A DNA stretch of 64,000 nt from Paeniglutamicibacter sulfureus (lineage in GTDB: Bacteria; Actinomycetota; Actinomycetes; Actinomycetales; Micrococcaceae). Each line of letters opens with the position of its first letter. Position 1 is the first letter of the stretch. Shown here piece after piece: positions 62,792 to 64,000 of the stretch. The notes under the pieces were generated by a model. The model was not told where the DNA came from. It did not search any database and was given only the letters and a program-made list of their open reading frames with translations. The translations under genes were made by a program, and so were the position numbers. The stretch covers positions 1,610,149 through 1,674,148 of the forward strand of contig NZ_JAULBL010000002.1 in the NCBI RefSeq assembly GCF_030512175.1, given 5' to 3'.

Positions 62792-64000
62792 CTATGCGAG
62801 GCTTTCGGCCTCGGGGTGAAAGACCCAGTTTCGTCGGAGTCGTTGTTCTGGATCGCGCGCGACCGATTGGAGCACATAGGGGATCGCGTCGACCACCTCG
62901 ATCCGGAAGTGGCCGGCATGGAACGAAGCGTGACACACGGGACATAGCAGTCCGCCGTTGGACAGGTTGGTCTCACCGCCCAAATACCAGGGCTTGATGT
63001 GGTTCGCTTCGCAGCGGTGGGCGGCCATGGTGCAGCCGGGATTGATGCACCCCTTGTCCCGCAGAAGCATGGCCCTGCGTTGCGCCCTGCTGAAGAAGCG
63101 TTGCTTCCGTCCCAGATCGAGCGGCTCCGATTTACTGCCCAAAACCGCCGGAATGATGTTCGCTGTGCAGGCCAACCGGCGGACATATCCAGCGGAAACC
63201 AAGTTGTTGCGGGCCGTGATGCCCGGATCGTTGAGCTTTCCGACGAGTGAATCCCACGATATCGTGACGATCAAGTCGACATTGGGCTTCAGCGGCATCG
63301 CCGGTGCGTCTTTCCCGTCCCCGTCGGCACCGTATCTCATGGAGTCGAACAGGAACTGTAGCAATGCCCTGGCCTTGGCCCGTTGCCTCGCCTCCGCGGT
63401 GCTTTCGCCCGGCAACGCCACGAGCTCCGGGGCAGGCTCCGGCATGGAAAATTCCCGGCCCACGTCGGTGAACCCTGCTCGCGGGCGCTGGTCCTCCGGA
63501 ACGTCGGGATCGATGGCCCATGCGGGGATGGTGGGTGCTGCGGGGGCGGGTCCGTCGTCGGGAAAACCTGGAAGCGGCGGCTGGCCGCCGTCGTTTGTCT
63601 CGGTGTCCGGTGTTGACGGGGCATTCTTGGCTTTTCCGAAGCCGGAACGGGGATTGGCCAGTTGATCGGCGAGTTTTGAAAGCCTCTCGTGGCCAGCCAG
63701 GTCAGTGCACATTTCCCAGATGTAGCCGCGGGCCTGCCGGCTCTTGAAGGAGAGCCCCAAGTGGGGCTGCATCCGGGACTCGCCGCGTTCCAGGGCCTGG
63801 GCATCGAGCCGGGCGGAGATGCTCTTGAGCAGGTTGCCGGTACCGATCGCATTCCGGGTGAGCAACGACTCGGCCACCTGGCCCTCGATGAGCTCGGCGG
63901 CTTCCTCGGGACACGTTTGCGCGTCGATGCCCGGTTGCAACGCCAGCAGACGCTGGGCGGCCTGCGCCACCTGGGCGGGATCGGCGCTGCCGTTGTTGAA
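62792..64000 (-). CDS. DUF222/HNH endonuclease-domain protein (5' end outside the window)
   Basis: About 402 codons are visible and the frame is open to the right edge. The N-terminal part (LLTRNAIGTGNLLKSISARLDAQALER ... ARGYIWEMCTDLAGHERLSKLADQL) is the DUF222 region, followed by a variable Pro-rich linker and the HNH domain near the C-terminus: RDKGCINPGCTMAAHRCEANHIKPWYLGGETNLSNGGLLCPVCHASFH, with paired cysteines and the H-N-H ligands. This family is present in many copies in Micrococcaceae and other actinobacteria; a mobile-element or nuclease role is suspected but unproven. No neighbouring integrase is visible. Confidence 0.9.
   Translation of the reverse strand, partial: FNNGSADPAQVAQAAQRLLALQPGIDAQTCPEEAAELIEGQVAESLLTRNAIGTGNLLKSISARLDAQALERGESRMQPHLGLSFKSRQARGYIWEMCTDLAGHERLSKLADQLANPRSGFGKAKNAPSTPDTETNDGGQPPLPGFPDDGPAPAAPTIPAWAIDPDVPEDQRPRAGFTDVGREFSMPEPAPELVALPGESTAEARQRAKARALLQFLFDSMRYGADGDGKDAPAMPLKPNVDLIVTISWDSLVGKLNDPGITARNNLVSAGYVRRLACTANIIPAVLGSKSEPLDLGRKQRFFSRAQRRAMLLRDKGCINPGCTMAAHRCEANHIKPWYLGGETNLSNGGLLCPVCHASFHAGHFRIEVVDAIPYVLQSVARDPEQRLRRNWVFHPEAESLA

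Noticed and set aside
62792-64000. The HNH gene as evidence of a mobile element or defence island
   Set aside because: DUF222/HNH genes are scattered singly in Micrococcaceae; no integrase, terminal repeats or neighbouring defence genes are visible.

Overview
The window is high-GC actinobacterial chromosome, most likely from the Micrococcaceae (Arthrobacter sensu lato). This rests on mycothiol synthase, a GlnR-type regulator, MaoC-type hydratases beside murB, frequent GTG/TTG starts, tRNA genes without encoded CCA, and the segment secE-nusG-rplKA / rplJL / rpoBC. No phage, IS element, CRISPR array or biosynthetic cluster is visible. It reads as ordinary core genome with some lineage-specific accessory genes.

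Layout. 0-8 kb: partial yajQ, tRNA-Tyr, a small hypothetical gene, thioredoxin, an AlkA-type glycosylase, the cbs-metB transsulfuration pair, an amidohydrolase, a membrane protein and a MOSC protein. 8-17 kb: a DEAD-box helicase behind a strongly structured leader, a DUF6226-like gene, a tRNA cluster (Thr, Met, Thr) with two DedA proteins, then a MinD-like ATPase with a long Pro/Ala/Lys-rich region and a DUF2797 protein. 17-28 kb: two MaoC/HotDog proteins, an MFS permease, murB, an AlkZ-like winged-helix protein, asd, the thyA-folA-small membrane gene operon, a VOC protein, and a GntR regulator coupled to a 614-aa membrane protein behind a perfect inverted-repeat operator. 28-40 kb: GNAT, NUDIX/phosphatase fusion, ppk1, mshD and glnR on the minus strand; then a plus-strand run of membrane protein, 38-aa membrane peptide, nitrobindin-like protein and ygfZ; then an exported 5'-nucleotidase-like protein with degraded metal-site motifs, another GNAT and pfkA. 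40-46 kb: three small or medium envelope genes (two with PspC) divergent from a PspC-bearing sensor kinase and its NarL-type regulator, then an aminotransferase. 46-62 kb: the transcription/translation block, interrupted by an acyltransferase, a YbaK deacylase and a thiolase. 62-64 kb: a partial DUF222/HNH gene.

Regulation visible in the sequence. Many genes carry a TANNNT hexamer 6-7 nt before the start codon and no convincing ribosome-binding site, suggesting leaderless transcription. The three tRNA genes with a readable promoter share TAGAGT plus a conserved CTCGTT initial region. The rpoBC promoter (TGGACA-N17-TAACGT), a promoter upstream of rplJ and a terminator-like attenuator before rplJ can be read directly. 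The strongest unexplained signals are the multi-branched deaD leader, a 13-nt motif shared between the deaD upstream region and two adjacent hairpins in the rplJ leader, the GntR operator, and the non-canonical Walker A of the MinD-like protein. All functional assignments come from reading motifs and translations by eye; no database search was run.
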